Below, in pieces: positions 8,653 to 17,081 of a stretch of 64,000 bases of DNA (the stretch's first letter is position 1; each line of letters starts with the position of its first letter). A model generated the notes under the pieces. It saw nothing but the letters and a program-made list of their open reading frames with translations, made no database searches and had not been told where the DNA came from. Source of the stretch: Nocardia camponoti (GTDB taxonomy: Bacteria > Actinomycetota > Actinomycetes > Mycobacteriales > Mycobacteriaceae); contig NZ_BMMW01000005.1 in assembly GCF_014646135.1 (NCBI RefSeq), forward strand, positions 147,711 to 211,710, written 5' to 3'. The position numbers and the translations under genes are program-made.

Positions 8653-9168
8653 CTAGTTAGCGGCGGCGTCCCGATGCGGCAATTTCCAGCCTGGCCGGGG
8701 GAAGTGGCAGGTGTAGCCGTCGGGGTAGCGCACCAAATAGTCCTGATGTTCCGGCTCGGCATCCCAAAACGTGCCCGCCGGGGTGACCTCGGTGACGACC
8801 TTGCCTGGCCACAGCCCCGACGCGTCAACATCAGCGATGGTGTCTTCGGCGATTTTGCGCTGTTCATCGTCGAGGTAGAAGATCGCTGACCGGTAGCTAG
8901 AACCGATGTCGTTGCCCTGTCGATCGACCGTTGTCGGGTCATGAATCTGGAACAAGAACTCAAGCAGGTTCCGATAATCGGTCTTGGCGGGGTCGTATTC
9001 GATCTCAACCGCCTCAGCATGACCGGGGTGATTGCGGTAGGTCGGACGCTCGTTCTCGCCCCCGGTGTAGCCAACTCGCGTCGACACCACCCCGGGCTGT
9101 CGCCGAATCAGATCCTGCATTCCCCAGAAGCATCCACCGGCCAGAATCGCTTTCTTGGTGTCACTCAC
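8653..9168 (-). CDS. msrA: Peptide-methionine (S)-S-oxide reductase
   Basis: MsrA reduces methionine-S-sulfoxide in proteins and free methionine, repairing oxidative damage. It is cytoplasmic. The protein is 171 aa from the chosen start. The catalytic motif AGGCFWGMQDL (about residues 10-20) carries the active-site cysteine. GYTGGENERPTYRNHPGHAE, HDPTTVDRQGNDIGSSYRSA and the late AEPEHQDYL are all standard family segments. I chose GTG at 9168 because a strong GAGGAGGA Shine-Dalgarno lies at 9172-9179 and homology starts here; a longer frame to 9243 exists but its extra residues are not family-like. It stands alone. Confidence 0.94.
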   Translation of the reverse strand: MSDTKKAILAGGCFWGMQDLIRRQPGVVSTRVGYTGGENERPTYRNHPGHAEAVEIEYDPAKTDYRNLLEFLFQIHDPTTVDRQGNDIGSSYRSAIFYLDDEQRKIAEDTIADVDASGLWPGKVVTEVTPAGTFWDAEPEHQDYLVRYPDGYTCHFPRPGWKLPHRDAAAN

Positions 9169-9312
9169 AGTTCCTCCTCGACAAGACCTGGAAATCTTTG
9201 GCAAGACACGCCCAAGCCAGCTTGCCCCAGCGCGTGATTCCACGCTACCGGGTCGCAGTAAGGTTGCCGCGCCAGCGTTATTTCCGCCCAGGTAAAAGGA
9301 GAATTCGGCGCG

Positions 9313-9771
9313 ATGCCAAGGTATGTCGTTTCACGGTACTTCGTCATCAGCACAGCCCTTCTCGCCCTGACTTCCGGTGCGATCGGGAGCGCCCAAGCCC
9401 GCCCGGTTGGCGATGATTCCGTTGCCCGAATCACGTGCGGCTGGTCGAGTCAACCGCGCCAAGGCGAAGCACAGGTCCGCTACGCGAGTCCCACGGCCGC
9501 CGCCCAAATCGACGCGTTCGTTGTCGACGCCGCAACACGCAAACCGGTCGTCGGCAAAAAGGTCACGCTCAGTGGCGTCGACACCTGCGGCGACGTGATC
9601 GATCGCCAACTGATCACCGGCCCGGCTGGTCAAGTGAGCTTCCGCGCGCTGCAACCCGGCAGCTACCACGTCAAGACCCCGTCGAGCACCATCGCGCAGG
9701 AGGTCGCCGCCGCCGATATCGAACTCACCGAACCGTCGGTCACCACCCTGCGGCTCACCGTCGCGACGTAA
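9313..9771 (+). CDS. Secreted protein with a possible carboxypeptidase-regulatory-like beta-sandwich
   Basis: A 152-aa protein. Residues 1-30 form a signal peptide: basic start, hydrophobic core VISTALLALTSGAIGSA, then cleavage probably after AQA. The mature part has two cysteines (RITCGW and DTCGDV) that could pair. It also has a pattern like prealbumin or carboxypeptidase-regulatory domains: VGKKVTLSGVDTCG, ITGPAGQVSFRALQPGSYHV. Such domains usually mediate surface binding; no catalytic site is visible. AAAAGGAG about 10 bases before ATG 9313 supports the start. It lies in divergent orientation to msrA. I do not recognise a named family. Confidence 0.65.
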   Translation: MPRYVVSRYFVISTALLALTSGAIGSAQARPVGDDSVARITCGWSSQPRQGEAQVRYASPTAAAQIDAFVVDAATRKPVVGKKVTLSGVDTCGDVIDRQLITGPAGQVSFRALQPGSYHVKTPSSTIAQEVAAADIELTEPSVTTLRLTVAT

Positions 9772-9877
9772 TCGCCGCAATTGCGCGCGCGGTGCGGCGA
9801 ATTCGATCACCCAGGCTGGCCCCGGCCCGCGAACCCGGCCGACTCGCGCGACGGGCCGCCTGTAATAACCTGACCCA

Positions 9878-11389
9878 ATGACCGCTGTCGCAGATCGTTC
9901 CCTCGGCCCGGAACTGGCTCGTACCGAAACCATCAACCCCGACACCGACGTGCTCGTGATCGGGTTGACCTCTTCGGAAAACGGTCCGGCGATTGTGCCA
10001 ACCGACCTCTTCGGCGATGTCATCACCGAAGGCGTTCGCGCGCAGTTGCTTGATCAGCTGTCCGCGCTCGGCGCGAAAGGCAAGCCCGAAGAGCTCACCC
10101 GCGTCCCCGCGCCGGAAGCCCTCGCTAACGTCACGAGCGTGCTCGCGGTCGGCCTCGGCGCGGCCGACAAGATCGACGCCGAGCAGGTGCGCCGCAGCGC
10201 TGGTGTTGCCGCACGCGCGTTGACCGGTACCGAGTTGGTCGCGACCACCCTGTCGGGCATCGACCTCGCCGCCGCCGCCGAAGGCTTCTACCTCGGCGCG
10301 TACAGCTTCACCGCGTTCAAGTCGGCCAAGAGCGCGCCGAAGGCCGACGAACAGCCGGTGCTTCGCGTCGAATTCCTTGTTCCTACAGCCGAATTCGGCG
10401 TCACCGAACTCCTGCGCGCCCAGCTCACCGCTGAAGCCGTCGCTACCGCACGCGATTTCGTGAACACCCCACCGAGCGCGCTGTACCCGGCCGAGTTCGC
10501 CGACCGCGCCCGTCTACTCGCCGAAGCCGCTGGCCTCGAAGTGGAAGTCCTTGACGAAAACGCTTTGGCCGCAGGCGGTTACGGCGGCATCATCGGCGTC
10601 GGCCAGGGTTCGTCGCGCCCGCCGCGCCTGGTTCGCATCACCTACTCGGGCGGTCCGAAGAAGGTCGCGCTCGTTGGCAAGGGCATCACCTTCGACACCG
10701 GCGGCATCTCGATCAAGCCCGCCGCTGGCATGGAAAACATGACCTCCGACATGGCCGGTGCCGCCGCTGTCATCGCGACCACGCTGCTCGCCGCGCGCCT
10801 GGGCCTTCCCGTCACCGTGACGGCAACGGTCCCGATGGCCGAGAACATGCCGTCGGCCACCGCGCAGCGTCCCGGCGACGTCCTCACCCAGTACGGCGGT
10901 ACCACGGTCGAGGTGCTCAACACCGATGCCGAGGGTCGCCTGATCCTGGCCGACGCCATCGTTCGCGCCGCCGAAGACGACCCCGACTACCTCATCGACG
11001 TCGCCACCCTCACCGGCGCGCAGATGGTCGCGCTTGGGACACGCACGCCCGGCGTGATGGGCACCGACGACTTCCGCGACCGCGTCGCCGCGATCTCGCG
11101 TCAGGTCGGCGAGAACGGCTGGGCAATGCCGTTGCCGACCGAGTTGCGTGCCGATCTCAACTCGCGCGTCGCCGATTTGGCGAACGTCGCGCAGCACCGC
11201 TGGGGCGGCATGCTCTCGGCGGCGCTGTTCTTGAAGGAGTTCGTGCCCGAGGGTGTGCAGTGGGCGCATTTGGATGTGGCGGGTCCGGCGTTTAACACCG
11301 GCGGCCCGTTCGGCTACATCGGCAAGGGTGGAACCGGTGTTCCGGTTCGTACGTTGATCAGCGTGATCGAGGAAATCGGCGCGGAATAA
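9878..11389 (+). CDS. pepA: Leucyl aminopeptidase (M17 family)
   Basis: A cytosolic two-metal aminopeptidase that removes N-terminal residues, preferring leucine, in peptide turnover. The 503-aa length is normal. The N-terminal macrodomain-like part is followed by the catalytic domain. Metal-site motifs are seen: VGKGITFDTGGISIKP (about residues 262-277), with the metal-binding lysine and aspartate, and the M17 signature NTDAEGRLILADA (about 348-360), with further aspartate/glutamate ligands and the catalytic arginine. ATG 9878 fits the family start. The mycobacterial orthologue is usually called pepB, in the same neighbourhood upstream of the E2 gene. A U-tract terminator overlaps its stop codon. 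Confidence 0.95.
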   Translation: MTAVADRSLGPELARTETINPDTDVLVIGLTSSENGPAIVPTDLFGDVITEGVRAQLLDQLSALGAKGKPEELTRVPAPEALANVTSVLAVGLGAADKIDAEQVRRSAGVAARALTGTELVATTLSGIDLAAAAEGFYLGAYSFTAFKSAKSAPKADEQPVLRVEFLVPTAEFGVTELLRAQLTAEAVATARDFVNTPPSALYPAEFADRARLLAEAAGLEVEVLDENALAAGGYGGIIGVGQGSSRPPRLVRITYSGGPKKVALVGKGITFDTGGISIKPAAGMENMTSDMAGAAAVIATTLLAARLGLPVTVTATVPMAENMPSATAQRPGDVLTQYGGTTVEVLNTDAEGRLILADAIVRAAEDDPDYLIDVATLTGAQMVALGTRTPGVMGTDDFRDRVAAISRQVGENGWAMPLPTELRADLNSRVADLANVAQHRWGGMLSAALFLKEFVPEGVQWAHLDVAGPAFNTGGPFGYIGKGGTGVPVRTLISVIEEIGAE

Positions 11390-11409
11390 GGCCTCACCGC
11401 CTTATTTTT
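11385..11409 (+). terminator. Intrinsic terminator overlapping the pepA stop codon
   Basis: Stem AATAAGGC / GCCTTATT (8 perfect base pairs), loop CTCACC, followed by a T run. The TAA stop of pepA at 11387-11389 is inside the left arm. This isolates pepA from the lipoate operon. Confidence 0.85.
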
Positions 11410-11589
11410 CGCATTGTCAGCCTTGTCCCGAATGCCGCCCCGCACTACACGGATCGTGTGCGAGTGCAAGGATGGTCGACGGAACAAGAACCAACAATTC
11501 CTGGGTGCCCCGCCGAGGCCGGTGGGGCGGTGCGCGCCGCGACCCGCGACGCGTATCGGCCCGGGAGAACAGTCGAGGAGTCAGAGAAC

Positions 11590-13383
11590 ATGGCCTTCTC
11601 CGTCCAGATGCCGGCTCTTGGTGAGAGCGTCACTGAGGGCACGGTCACCAGGTGGCTGAAGCAGGAAGGAGACACGGTCGAAATAGACGAACCCCTGCTC
11701 GAAGTCTCCACCGATAAGGTCGACACCGAAATCCCGTCGCCGACCGCAGGTGTCCTGTCGAAGATCGTGGCCCAGGAAGACGACACCGTCGAGGTTGGCG
11801 GTGAACTTGGCGTCATCAGCGAGCCCGGTGAAGCTGCTTCCACCTCCGCCGCGCCTGCCGCCGCACCCGCACCTGCTCCCGCGCCAGCTCCGGCTCCCGC
11901 GCCCGCCGCGCAGGCCCCGGCTCCCGCGCCCGCCGCGCAGGCCCCGGCTCCCGCGCCTGCCGCCCCCGCTGCCCCTGCCGCGTCCGCTGCTTCGGGCACC
12001 GCGGTCACGATGCCCGAGCTTGGCGAGTCTGTCACCGAAGGCACGGTCACCCGGTGGCTCAAGAACGTTGGCGATTCGATCGCCGTCGACGAGCCGCTGC
12101 TTGAGGTGTCAACCGACAAGGTCGACACCGAGATCCCGTCGCCCGTCGCTGGCACGCTGCTTGAGATTTCGGCGCAGGAGGACGACGTCGTCCCGGTCGG
12201 TGGTCAGCTCGGCGTGATCGGTAGCGGTGCCCCCGCCGCCGCGCCCGCCCCGGCACCGGCACCCGCCCCGGCTCCCGCTCCCGCGCCTGCCCCGGCACCC
12301 GCGCCTAAGCCCGCAGCCGCCGCGCCCGCCCCGGCACCGGCACCCGCTCCGGCTCCCGCGCCCGCCCCGGCCCCCGCGCCGAAGCCCGCTGCCGCCGCGT
12401 CCCCGGCTCCCGCCCCGCGCGCGACCTCGACTAACGGCAGCAGCAGCGGCCCGTACGTCACCCCGCTTGTCCGGAAGTTGGCCGACGAGAACAACGTCGA
12501 CCTGTCCACCCTCACCGGTTCCGGTGTCGGCGGCCGTATCCGCAAGCAGGACGTGCTCGCCGCCGCTGAGGCGAAGAAGGCCCCGGCCCAGGCACCCGCC
12601 GCCGCGCCCGCAGCAGCTCCGGCTGCCAAGGCACCGACCGCTGCCCCGAAGCTGGCCGCCCTCGTCGGGACAACCCAGAAGGCAAGCCGGATCCGTCAGA
12701 TCACCGCGATCAAGACGCGTGAGTCGCTGCAAACCACCGCGCAGCTCACCCAGGTCCACGAGGCCGACGTCACCAAGATCGCGCACCTGCGTGCCGAGGC
12801 TAAGGCGGCGTTCAAGGAGCGTGAGGGCGTCAACCTCACGTACCTGCCGTTCTTCGCGAAGGCGGCGATCGAGGCGCTTGGCGTGCACCCCAACGTCAAC
12901 GCGACCTACAACGAGGAATCCAAGGAGATCGTCTACCACTCGACGGTCAACCTCGGCATCGCCGTCGACACCGAGCAGGGTCTGCTTTCGCCGGTCATCC
13001 ACAACGCGAATGACCTGTCGCTCGCTGGTCTTGCCCGCGCGATCGCCGACATCGCCCACCGCGCCCGCACCGGCGGCCTCAAGCCCGACGAGCTGTCGGG
13101 TGGCACGTTCACCGTCACCAACATCGGCAGCGAAGGCGGGTTGTTCGACACCCCGATCCTCGTTCCGCCGCAGGCGGCGATGCTGGCTACCGGCGCGATC
13201 GTGAAGCGTCCTGTCGTTGTGTACGACGACGTGAGTGGCGAGTCGATCGGCATCCGTTCGATGGTCTACCTCCCGCTCACCTACGATCACCGCCTCATCG
13301 ACGGTGCCGACGCGGGCCGCTTCCTCACCACGGTGCGTAAGCGTCTCGAAGAGGCGGCGTTCGAGGCTGATCTGGGGCTGTAG
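11590..13383 (+). CDS. sucB: Dihydrolipoamide acyltransferase (E2 of 2-oxo acid dehydrogenase complex)
   Basis: E2 core of a 2-oxo acid dehydrogenase complex; in mycobacteria the orthologue (DlaT, annotated sucB) serves pyruvate dehydrogenase and the peroxynitrite reductase system. The 597-aa protein has two lipoyl domains (about residues 2-76 and 139-213), each with the lipoyl-lysine motif EVSTDKVDTEIPSP. Two long Ala/Pro linkers follow them. A peripheral-subunit binding domain comes next (about 296-335, PLVRKLADENNVDL...GVGGRIRKQDVL). The catalytic acetyltransferase domain ends with YDHRLIDGADAGRFL. ATG 11590 follows GAGGAG by about 10 bases; the open frame reaches further back to 11458 but is not family-like. 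It leads the operon with lipB and lipA, which supply its cofactor. Confidence 0.94.
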   Translation: MAFSVQMPALGESVTEGTVTRWLKQEGDTVEIDEPLLEVSTDKVDTEIPSPTAGVLSKIVAQEDDTVEVGGELGVISEPGEAASTSAAPAAAPAPAPAPAPAPAPAAQAPAPAPAAQAPAPAPAAPAAPAASAASGTAVTMPELGESVTEGTVTRWLKNVGDSIAVDEPLLEVSTDKVDTEIPSPVAGTLLEISAQEDDVVPVGGQLGVIGSGAPAAAPAPAPAPAPAPAPAPAPAPAPKPAAAAPAPAPAPAPAPAPAPAPAPKPAAAASPAPAPRATSTNGSSSGPYVTPLVRKLADENNVDLSTLTGSGVGGRIRKQDVLAAAEAKKAPAQAPAAAPAAAPAAKAPTAAPKLAALVGTTQKASRIRQITAIKTRESLQTTAQLTQVHEADVTKIAHLRAEAKAAFKEREGVNLTYLPFFAKAAIEALGVHPNVNATYNEESKEIVYHSTVNLGIAVDTEQGLLSPVIHNANDLSLAGLARAIADIAHRARTGGLKPDELSGGTFTVTNIGSEGGLFDTPILVPPQAAMLATGAIVKRPVVVYDDVSGESIGIRSMVYLPLTYDHRLIDGADAGRFLTTVRKRLEEAAFEADLGL

Positions 13384-13388
13384 CACCA

Positions 13389-14279
13389 ATGTTGGTTGTG
13401 GTCGCCGGTTCGTCGGGCCTTATCGGGACAGCGCTCGTCGCGGCTTTGCGCCGTGAAGGGCATCAGGTGTCTCGACTGGTCCGACGCCCGTCGGCCGCCC
13501 CCGACGAGTTCACGTGGGATCCCGCGCGCGCCCAGCTCGATCAGCGGGCGTTGCGCGGGGCCGACGCGATCGTCAACCTGTGTGGCGCGGGCATTGGCGC
13601 GCGTCGCTGGACCGGCACGTACAAGCAAGAACTGCGCGACAGCCGCATCACCCCAACCGATGTGCTGTCGGCAGCGGCGGCATCAGCCGGGGTCGAAACG
13701 CTCGTGAACGCGAGCGGCGCGCACTTCTACGGCGGCGCGACCGGCGACGCCGTCATCGACGAAAGCGCTTCTGGCGGTTCAGGTTTCCTCGCTGAGCTGT
13801 GTCGCGATTGGGAAGCGGCAACGACTCCTGCCAGCGCGGCGGGGGTGCGCACGATTCTGCTCCGCAGCGCGGTTGTCCTCGCCCGCAACGGCGGCATGCT
13901 CGGCCAACTGCACCCGCTGTTTTGGCTCGGCCTCGGCGGTCGACTAGGTAGCGGTCGCCAGTACATGCCGTGGATTTCCCTCGACGACGCCGTCGCCGCG
14001 ATCGTCTTCGCCCTCACCACGCCCGACGTGTCGGGCCCGGTCAACGTGGTCGGCCCCGCGCCGGTCACCAACGCCGAATTCACCCGCGCGCTCGGGCACG
14101 CCATGCATCGCCCCACCCCGTTCATCGTCCCCGGTTTCGCCTTGCGCGCCCTGGTTGGCGAGTTCGCTGACGAGGCCATTCTCGGTGGTCCGCGCGCTAT
14201 TCCCGCCGTCTTGGAAGACGCGGGCTTCACCTTCGCTCATCCCACGATCGGTGCCGCGCTCGCGGCGGCGGTCGGCTGA
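13389..14279 (+). CDS. TIGR01777-family NAD(P)-binding epimerase-like protein
   Basis: A 296-aa member of the extended SDR group SDR39U1/YfcH. The Rossmann start VVVAGSSGLIGTALVAAL carries the glycine-rich nucleotide site (about residues 3-20). Family segments are NLCGAGIGARRWTGTYKQEL...SRI (about 63-88), YGGATGDAVIDE, and MPWISLDDAVAAIVFAL, with the C-terminal DUF1731-like region around EAILGGPRAIPAVLEDAGF. The substrate is unknown for the family. It starts 5 bp after the E2 stop and lies between E2 and lipB, the same position as Rv2216 in M. tuberculosis, so it is co-transcribed with lipoylation genes. A role linked to lipoate metabolism is inference only. Confidence 0.88.
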   Translation: MLVVVAGSSGLIGTALVAALRREGHQVSRLVRRPSAAPDEFTWDPARAQLDQRALRGADAIVNLCGAGIGARRWTGTYKQELRDSRITPTDVLSAAAASAGVETLVNASGAHFYGGATGDAVIDESASGGSGFLAELCRDWEAATTPASAAGVRTILLRSAVVLARNGGMLGQLHPLFWLGLGGRLGSGRQYMPWISLDDAVAAIVFALTTPDVSGPVNVVGPAPVTNAEFTRALGHAMHRPTPFIVPGFALRALVGEFADEAILGGPRAIPAVLEDAGFTFAHPTIGAALAAAVG

Positions 14280-14290
14280 TTGGACTTTTA

Positions 14291-14803
14291 GTGCTCATCC
14301 GCGACGCCAACACGGCTGACCTGCCCGCGATCTTGGCGATTCACAACACCAATATCGCGTCATCGACGGCCATTTGGGACACCGAGGAAGTCGACCTCGC
14401 CGAACGCGAAGCCTGGTTCGCCAGCCGCACCGCCGACGGTATGCCCGTGCTCGCCGCTGAGATCGACGGCGAGCTGGCCGGGTACGCAAGCTACGGCCAG
14501 TGGCGACCGAAATCGGGTTACCGCTACAGCGTGGAAAACTCCGTGTACGTCGACGAACGTTTCCACCGCCGTGGGGTCGCGACCGCGTTGCTGACCGAAT
14601 TGATCTCGCGCGCAACAACTTCCGGCCGCGTCCACGCGATGATCGCCGCGATCGAAACCGGCAACAGCGCATCGATCGTGCTGCACGAGCGGTTCGGTTT
14701 CAAGACCGTTGGGCAGATGCCTGAGGTGGGTCGCAAGTTCGATCGGTGGATGGATTTGACGCTGCTTCAGCTCACCTTCCCGACGCCGAACGCCGGGGCG
14801 TAA
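14291..14803 (+). CDS. GNAT-family N-acetyltransferase (phosphinothricin acetyltransferase-like)
   Basis: A 170-aa single-domain acetyl-CoA-dependent N-acetyltransferase. The start IRDANTADLPAILAIHN and the segment SVENSVYVDERFHRRGVATALLTELI match the Pat/YncA branch; the RRGVA stretch is the acetyl-CoA phosphate loop (about residues 92-103). The C terminus LHERFGFKTVGQMPEVGRKFDRW is also typical. Members acetylate phosphinothricin, methionine sulfone or related amino acids, and the native substrate here is unknown. GTG 14291 lies 11 bp after the epimerase stop, and lipB starts 10 bp after this gene, so it sits inside the operon. This gene is an insertion relative to the M. tuberculosis order. 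Confidence 0.87.
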   Translation: MLIRDANTADLPAILAIHNTNIASSTAIWDTEEVDLAEREAWFASRTADGMPVLAAEIDGELAGYASYGQWRPKSGYRYSVENSVYVDERFHRRGVATALLTELISRATTSGRVHAMIAAIETGNSASIVLHERFGFKTVGQMPEVGRKFDRWMDLTLLQLTFPTPNAGA

Positions 14804-14813
14804 CGTCGAGGCC

Positions 14814-15566
14814 GTGACCGAGCAACGACCTGCTACCACCTCGGCCCGTTTGGCATCGACCCCGATCGTGGTCGAACATCTCGGGCTCATCGACTACCAC
14901 GCCGCGTGGGACCGTCAGCGCGCCATCGCCGACGAACGCGCGGCAGGCGAGGGCTTCGACCGCCTGCTGCTGCTTGAACACCCGTCGGTGTACACCGCTG
15001 GCCGCCGCACCGAGGCCGCCGACCTGCCCGTCGACGGCAGCCCGGTGATCGAAGTTGATCGCGGCGGCAAGATCACCTGGCACGGCCCCGGCCAGCTGGT
15101 TGGCTACCCGATCATTCGCCTCGCCGAGCCCGTCGACGTCGTGAAATACGTTCGCCGCCTTGAAGAAGCGCTCATTCACGTCGTGAGCGGTTTTGGGATC
15201 GAATGTGGTCGCGTCGACGGTCGATCGGGCGTCTGGCTGCCCGCGACCGACACCGCACCCGAACGCAAAATCGCCGCCATCGGCGTGCGCGTGCAGCGCG
15301 GCGTCGCCCTGCATGGCATCTCGCTGAACTGCAACGCCGACCTCGACGGCTTCGGCGCGATCGTCCCGTGCGGCATCCGCGACGCTGGCGTCACCACGCT
15401 CACCCGCGAACTGGGTCGCGAGGTCACCGTCGTCGAGGTCGAGCCGCTTGTTGAAGCCGCGATCGTCGCCGTGTTGGACGGGGAAATTCCCGTTCAGCCG
15501 CATGATATTGATCGCACCACCAGCGGTGAACTGGTTGGTGCCCCGAGCGTAAAGTCGGTTCAGTGA
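14814..15566 (+). CDS. lipB: Lipoyl(octanoyl) transferase
   Basis: LipB moves octanoyl from acyl carrier protein to the lipoyl-domain lysine, the first step of lipoate assembly. The protein is 250 aa with the family pattern. RGGKITWHGPGQLVGYP is at about residues 82-98. The catalytic lysine lies in ERKIAAIGVRV (about 157). The catalytic cysteine lies in IVPCGIRDAGVTTL (about 187). GTG 14814 begins 10 bp after the GNAT stop. Its stop overlaps the lipA start by four bases (GTGA), so the two are translationally coupled. Acceptor proteins include the E2 encoded in the same operon and the glycine cleavage H protein. Confidence 0.96.
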   Translation: MTEQRPATTSARLASTPIVVEHLGLIDYHAAWDRQRAIADERAAGEGFDRLLLLEHPSVYTAGRRTEAADLPVDGSPVIEVDRGGKITWHGPGQLVGYPIIRLAEPVDVVKYVRRLEEALIHVVSGFGIECGRVDGRSGVWLPATDTAPERKIAAIGVRVQRGVALHGISLNCNADLDGFGAIVPCGIRDAGVTTLTRELGREVTVVEVEPLVEAAIVAVLDGEIPVQPHDIDRTTSGELVGAPSVKSVQ

Positions 15567-16585
15567 GTTCTGTAGACGCCTCCGCCCCATCCGGTCGCAA
15601 GCTGTTGCGCATCGAGGCGCGCAACTCCGAGACCCCCATCGAACGCAAGCCCAAATGGATTCGCACCCGCGCGACGATGGGCCCCGAATACACCGAACTC
15701 AAGGGTTTGGTGAAGCGCGAGGGCCTGCACACCGTGTGTGAAGAAGCGGGCTGTCCCAACATCTTTGAGTGCTGGGAAGATCGCGAGGCCACGTTCCTCA
15801 TCGGTGGCGAACAGTGCACGCGCCGTTGCGATTTCTGCCAGATCGACACTGGCAAGCCCGCCGCGCTCGACCGCGACGAACCGCGTCGCGTTGCCGAAAG
15901 CGTGCAGGCGATGGGCCTTCGCTACTCGACCATCACCGGCGTCGCCCGCGACGACCTCCCCGACGGTGGCGCGTGGCTGTACGCCGAAACCGTCCGCGAG
16001 ATCAAGCGCGTGAACCCGAGCACCGGTGTCGAGTTGCTCATCCCCGACTTCAACGCCGACCCCGCGCAGCTCGCCGAGGTGTTTTCGTCGCGTCCCGAGG
16101 TGCTCGCGCACAACCTGGAGACCGTGCCGCGCGTGTTCAAGCGCATCCGTCCGGCGTTCCGGTACGAGCGGTCGCTTGCCGTCATCACCGCCGCGCGCGA
16201 AGCTGGCTTGGTCACCAAGTCGAACCTGATCTTGGGCATGGGCGAGACCCCAGAAGAGGTCACCGCCGCATTGGCCGACCTGCATGAGGCTGGCTGCGAC
16301 ATCATCACCATCACCCAGTACCTTCGCCCGTCGCCGTTGCACCACCCGGTCGACCGGTGGGTGAAGCCCGAAGAGTTCGTCGAACATTCCCGTGTCGCAA
16401 CGGAATTGGGCTTCGCTGGCGTCATGGCTGGTCCGCTGGTTCGGTCGTCGTACCGTGCGGGGCGGTTGTATGCCCAAGCGATGGCGCATCACGGTCGCCC
16501 GATTTCCGAAGCGATGGCGCATCTCGCCGACGAGGGCACCGCGTCGCAGGAAGCAAGCTCGGTGCTCGCCCGCTACGGGAGCTAA
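15563..16585 (+). CDS. lipA: Lipoyl synthase (radical SAM)
   Basis: LipA inserts two sulfur atoms into protein-bound octanoyl groups using radical S-adenosylmethionine chemistry. The 340-aa protein has both iron-sulfur sites. The auxiliary cluster motif is CEEAGCPNIFEC (about residues 57-68). The radical SAM motif is CTRRCDFCQ (about 84-92). GMGETPEEV and the C-terminal RSSYRAG (the serine ligand of the auxiliary cluster is in the RSSY region) are also present. GTG 15563 overlaps the lipB stop. It completes the lipoylation pathway for the E2 protein at the head of the operon. Confidence 0.97.
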   Translation: MSSVDASAPSGRKLLRIEARNSETPIERKPKWIRTRATMGPEYTELKGLVKREGLHTVCEEAGCPNIFECWEDREATFLIGGEQCTRRCDFCQIDTGKPAALDRDEPRRVAESVQAMGLRYSTITGVARDDLPDGGAWLYAETVREIKRVNPSTGVELLIPDFNADPAQLAEVFSSRPEVLAHNLETVPRVFKRIRPAFRYERSLAVITAAREAGLVTKSNLILGMGETPEEVTAALADLHEAGCDIITITQYLRPSPLHHPVDRWVKPEEFVEHSRVATELGFAGVMAGPLVRSSYRAGRLYAQAMAHHGRPISEAMAHLADEGTASQEASSVLARYGS

Positions 16586-16633
16586 CGGGCAGGTCGCTAC
16601 GATAAGGGTCCCCTAAGGCACCTGGAAGGACCC

Positions 16634-16945
16634 ATGTCGAAGTTCGAGAACGTCTCCGTCGTCAAGAAGGCCAACGTCTATTTCGATGGCAAGTGCGTCA
16701 GCCACAACATCGAATTGGCTGATGGCACGTCGAAGTCGGTCGGCGTGATCCTGCCCGCCACCCTCACGTTCAACACGGGTGCGCCCGAGATCATGGAACT
16801 CATCGAGGGCGTCGCGAACGTGACCTTGGCGGGCGAGACCGCGCCGACGACTTACCGTGGCGGCGAGTCGTTCAACGTGCCCGGCGACAGCTCGTTCGAG
16901 ATTGAGGTTGTTGAGCCGGTGCATTACGTGTGCCACTTCGGCTGA
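16634..16945 (+). CDS. ppnP: Pyrimidine/purine nucleoside phosphorylase
   Basis: A 103-aa cupin-fold enzyme of the PpnP (YaiE) family, which splits nucleosides with phosphate into free base and ribose 1-phosphate. The length is typical. The start FENVSVVKKANVYFDGKCVSH, the central GVILPATLTFNTGAPEIMEL and the C-terminal GESFNVPGDSSFEIEVVEPVHYVC fit the family well. A GGAAGGA site lies about 6 bases before ATG 16634. It lies 48 bp downstream of lipA on the same strand and could be read through from the lipoate operon, though no functional link is apparent. A long imperfect hairpin follows. Confidence 0.92.
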   Translation: MSKFENVSVVKKANVYFDGKCVSHNIELADGTSKSVGVILPATLTFNTGAPEIMELIEGVANVTLAGETAPTTYRGGESFNVPGDSSFEIEVVEPVHYVCHFG

Positions 16946-16954
16946 TCGTTGCCG

Positions 16955-17003
16955 CGCGGCTGGCGGTGGTTCTGGGGCGCGACCCCGAACCCCGCTGGCC
17001 GCG
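16955..17003. terminator. Imperfect GC-rich hairpin between ppnP and the SDR gene
   Basis: Arms of about 21-23 bases (CGCGGCTGGCGG... with ...CCGCTGGCCGCG) pair with few mismatches around a short loop. The hairpin lies 9 bases after the ppnP stop and between convergent genes. There is no U-tract, so it would be a non-canonical actinobacterial terminator. Confidence 0.55.
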
Positions 17004-17081
17004 TCCTGCGGGCAGCGTGCGTGAGCCCATGCCGTGGACGTGCCGTGACGAACTCCCCGGCGGCGTGAAGCGGCGCTTACG

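Noticed and set aside
9169..9243. Upstream extension of msrA
   Set aside because: The internal GTG at 9168 has a strong GAGGAGGA site, and the extra 25 residues are not part of the family.
12109..13389. Long minus-strand open frame opposite the E2 gene
   Set aside because: Mirror of the Ala/Pro-rich linkers and catalytic domain; no family character.
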